Assembly: GCA_002686115.1 (NCBI GenBank)
Contig: NZAF01000176.1
Location: 1-14,696 of the forward strand
Direction: 5' to 3'
Length of the DNA stretch: 14,696 nucleotides
Source: Halobacteriovorax sp.
GTDB taxonomy: Bacteria > Bdellovibrionota > Bacteriovoracia > Bacteriovoracales > Bacteriovoracaceae
Of this stretch, positions 12,513 through 14,696 are shown piece after piece. Under the pieces are notes generated by a model that did not search any database, was not told the DNA's origin, and was given only the letters and a program-made list of their open reading frames with translations. The translations under genes and the position numbers were made by a program. Numbering within the stretch: the stretch's first letter is position 1; the number at the start of each line of letters is the position of its first letter.

Positions 12513-14156
12513 ATGAGACACGAAATCGTCATGCCACAAATGGGAGAGTCTATTACTAACGGGACTATTACTAAATGGCATAAGAGTGTTGGTGATACCA
12601 TTGCACTTGATGAAATTCTTTTAGAGATTTCTACTGATAAAGTTGAATCTGAAATTCCTTCGCCAATTGAGGGGAAAGTTGTTGAGCTTCATGCAGAAGA
12701 AGGTGATACTATTGATGTTGGTATCCTGATCGCAGTTATTGATGATGACGCCAATGCTGAGGTTTCTGGATCAACTGGAGCTTCAAATGCATCAGCTCCA
12801 AAAGAATCAAATGAAGCACCTGCTTCAAGTGCTGGATCTAATGCTAATTCGAATCTACAAGATATTATTATGCCACAAATGGGTGAGTCTATTACAAATG
12901 GAACAATTACTAAATGGCATAAAGCTCCAGGTGATATGGTTGAGATTGATGAAATTCTTCTTGATATTTCAACTGATAAAGTTGAGTCAGAAATTCCTTC
13001 ACCTGTATCAGGAAGACTTGAAGAAGTTCTTTTTGAAGAGGGTGAGACTGTTGATGTTGGAATTAAGATTGCTTCAATTGAGCAAAACCTTGATGTTCCT
13101 TTTGGTGGAGAGGCAAGTTCTTCAAGTTCTTCGCCTGCTAAAGCTCAAGAGTCTACAGCTTCTGAAGCACCAGCAAAAAGTAGTTCAAATAACTCCTCTT
13201 CTCATACAGAGGGAAGACGTTTCTATACTCCTCTAGTGAAGAATCTTGCAAAGAAACATGGGGTTGATCTTTCAGAGCTTGCTAATATCAGCGGAAGTGG
13301 TGCTGGTGGTAGAGTGAATAAAGAAGACTTCATGAATTATCTTGATAACAGAGGTAGTGCTCCAGCGGCAAAGCCTGCAAGTTCTAATGCATCTGCATCT
13401 AAACCTGCACCAAGTGCACCTGCGAAATCAAGTGTCCCTGCTTTCTCTAGCAGTGACCGTGTAGAGATTGTGCCAATGGACAATATGAGAAAAGCAATTG
13501 CTAGAAATATGGTTGCAAGTAAGATGACTTCTCCACATGTTAATTCAATTGATACAGTTGATATGACAAATCTTGTGAAGTTTAGAGAAGGCTTTAAGCA
13601 TGAATTTAAAAAGCAAGAAGGGTTCTCTCTTACTTACACGCACTTTGTACTTTATGCGCTTGTTCAAGCACTTAAAGAATTTCCAATGGTGAATGCTTCA
13701 ATTGATGGTGACAATATCGTTTACAAAAAAGATATTAACCTTGGTTGTGCAGTAGCCGTTCCTGGAAATGGACTTGTTGTTCCAGTTATTAAAGGAGCAG
13801 ATAATTTAAATCTAACAGGTCTTGCAAGACAACTTAATGACCTTGTTAATAAGGCCAGAGCTAAGAAATTAACAATGGATGATTTAAGTGGTGGAACATA
13901 TACATTTACAAATAATGGATCTTTTGGTGTTGTTGCTGCAACTCCAGTTATCCTTCAACCACAACTAGGTATTTTCTGTGTAGGTTCAATCAGAAAAACA
14001 CCTGTTGTAACTGATGATCTTGCAATTGCAATTAGAGACATTATGTACTCGACTCATACATATGATCATAGACTGATTGATGGTGAAGTTGGTTCAAAGT
14101 TCTTAAAGCATGTTCATAATACGCTTGAGACGATGGATCCTTCGAGCTTATTCTAA
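12513..14156 (+). CDS. Dihydrolipoyl acyltransferase (E2) with two lipoyl domains
   Basis: E2 forms the core of a 2-oxoacid dehydrogenase complex and moves the acyl group to coenzyme A. Domains of the 547 residues: lipoyl 1 (2-77, K43 in STDKVES), a Ser/Ala linker, lipoyl 2 (116-190, K156 in the same motif), a Ser/Ala/Lys linker, the peripheral subunit-binding domain (about 235-278), a third Ala/Pro/Ser linker and the catalytic domain (about 315-547), with TFTNNGSFGVVAATPVILQP and the active site H519 to D523-G524 in DHRLIDG. AGGAG precedes the ATG. It follows lpdA and ends at a strong terminator. No E1 gene is beside it, so pyruvate, 2-oxoglutarate and branched-chain substrates are all open. 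The two lipoyl domains are clearly duplicated at DNA level. Confidence 0.95.
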   Translation: MRHEIVMPQMGESITNGTITKWHKSVGDTIALDEILLEISTDKVESEIPSPIEGKVVELHAEEGDTIDVGILIAVIDDDANAEVSGSTGASNASAPKESNEAPASSAGSNANSNLQDIIMPQMGESITNGTITKWHKAPGDMVEIDEILLDISTDKVESEIPSPVSGRLEEVLFEEGETVDVGIKIASIEQNLDVPFGGEASSSSSSPAKAQESTASEAPAKSSSNNSSSHTEGRRFYTPLVKNLAKKHGVDLSELANISGSGAGGRVNKEDFMNYLDNRGSAPAAKPASSNASASKPAPSAPAKSSVPAFSSSDRVEIVPMDNMRKAIARNMVASKMTSPHVNSIDTVDMTNLVKFREGFKHEFKKQEGFSLTYTHFVLYALVQALKEFPMVNASIDGDNIVYKKDINLGCAVAVPGNGLVVPVIKGADNLNLTGLARQLNDLVNKARAKKLTMDDLSGGTYTFTNNGSFGVVAATPVILQPQLGIFCVGSIRKTPVVTDDLAIAIRDIMYSTHTYDHRLIDGEVGSKFLKHVHNTLETMDPSSLF

Positions 14157-14170
14157 TAAAAAAACAATCT

Positions 14171-14196
14171 AAAAGGCCACGAAAGTGGCCTTTTTT
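14171..14196 (+). terminator. Rho-independent terminator of the lpdA-E2 operon
   Basis: AAAAGGCCAC (14171-14180) pairs perfectly with GTGGCCTTTT (14185-14194) around a GAAA tetraloop, followed by more T residues to 14196. It starts 15 bases after the E2 stop. The A-run on the left lets it also work on the opposite strand. Confidence 0.95.
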
Positions 14197-14209
14197 GTGA
14201 GTGTACTCA

Positions 14210-14696
14210 ATGAGAATATCCAATATTTTGTTCGTACTTGTACCTTTAGTGATAATTTTTTCAAATGATTTATTTGCAAGAGAAATATCTCTGTCTTTTG
14301 ATGATGCTCCAAAGTCTAGCTCTGTTGCGATGAGTGGTCTTGAGAGAACAAAAATGATTATAAAGAAGTTAAATGAAACTAAAGTGAAGAGAGTTGCATT
14401 CTACGTGAATACAAAAAAATTAGATAGAGATGATGGACTTAAAAGATTAAAGATGTATAAGAATGCAGGCCATCTTCTTGGAAACCATACTCATTCACAT
14501 CCAAATATTAGACACATCGATACAGAGTCTTATCTTGAAGATTTTGATAGAGCAGACGAGCTTATGAAAGAGCACGATATTCTAGAGAAGTATTTTAGAT
14601 ATCCTTATTTAAGGAGAGGTAAGACTATTGAAGAAGTAAATAAAGTTCATCATTACATATCCCAAAAAGGCTACGTTGATGCATATGTAACAGTAG
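14210..14696 (+). CDS. Polysaccharide deacetylase (NodB-like), secreted; 3' end outside window
   Basis: The frame is open from ATG 14210 to the window edge (162 codons). The first 23 residues form a signal peptide (MRISNILFVLVPLVIIFSND, then LFA and a likely cut before REIS). The mature part shows carbohydrate-esterase-4 motifs: SFDDAP (29-34) with D31 as catalytic base and D32 as metal ligand, HTHSH (93-97) with the two metal-binding histidines H93 and H97, and FRYPYLRRG (129-137). Such enzymes remove acetyl groups from peptidoglycan, chitin or exopolysaccharide outside the cytoplasm; in a predatory bacterium, prey or self wall is a plausible target (inference). It has its own position after the terminator. 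An in-frame GTG at 14201 is an alternative start; neither has a strong Shine-Dalgarno site. Catalytic tail motifs lie beyond the window. Confidence 0.88.
   Translation, partial: MRISNILFVLVPLVIIFSNDLFAREISLSFDDAPKSSSVAMSGLERTKMIIKKLNETKVKRVAFYVNTKKLDRDDGLKRLKMYKNAGHLLGNHTHSHPNIRHIDTESYLEDFDRADELMKEHDILEKYFRYPYLRRGKTIEEVNKVHHYISQKGYVDAYVTV

Noticed and set aside
12739..13236. 165-codon leucine-rich frame inside the E2 gene
   Set aside because: Shadow frame of the well-supported E2, created by its repetitive lipoyl domains and Ser/Ala linkers.

Overview
The window is AT-rich DNA (roughly one third G+C by eye) with short gaps between genes, frequent GTG/TTG starts and purine-rich Shine-Dalgarno sites. 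The gene content (a DUF4423/TIGR02147-type regulator, an orphan E1-like ThiF protein, a short KamA-family radical SAM enzyme, a TPR protein with a receiver-like head, and an lpdA-E2 pair) suggests a Bdellovibrionota predator of the Halobacteriovorax/Bacteriovorax kind. That placement is inferred from gene families and composition, not from a marker gene.

Region A (about 1-3840) reads as the right-hand part of an integrated mobile element. In order it holds: the C-terminal end of a gene cut by the window edge (nuclease-like or replication-relaxation-like); a striking nested inverted repeat (333-479); a small basic protein with an AT-hook-like N-terminus; a short single-stranded-DNA-binding protein without the usual acidic tail; an excisionase-like HTH protein; a complete tyrosine recombinase with all six catalytic positions; a strong terminator; a BrnT-like toxin with a CopG/BrnA-like antitoxin; and a small XRE repressor. 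All complete genes run rightward. The element is followed by a gene-poor stretch of about 310 bp with two hairpins and two copies, 130 bp apart, of a sequence matching the 3' end of a tRNA-Gly gene. These are the best candidates for attachment sites.

Region B (about 3943-11000) looks like ordinary chromosome: a double-HTH regulator whose 3' end overlaps a convergent ThiF-family gene by 39 bp; a PiT-like membrane transporter facing a pseudo-receiver/TPR protein with a 7 bp gap; and a leftward three-gene operon with overlapping ends (DEDDh exonuclease fused to a WYL-like domain, an 85-aa membrane protein, and a KamA/EpmB-like radical SAM aminomutase).

Region C (11000-14696) is the lpdA-E2 operon of a 2-oxoacid dehydrogenase complex (E3, then a two-lipoyl-domain E2) with no E1 gene beside it. 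It ends in a textbook terminator and is followed by the start of a secreted polysaccharide deacetylase that runs off the window. The operon and the leftward exonuclease operon diverge from a shared 113 bp gap whose predicted -10 boxes overlap on opposite strands.

The best candidate for something undescribed is region A: a compact integrative element pairing a possible structured replication or transfer origin with its own SSB and a three-gene toxin-antitoxin/repressor cassette.
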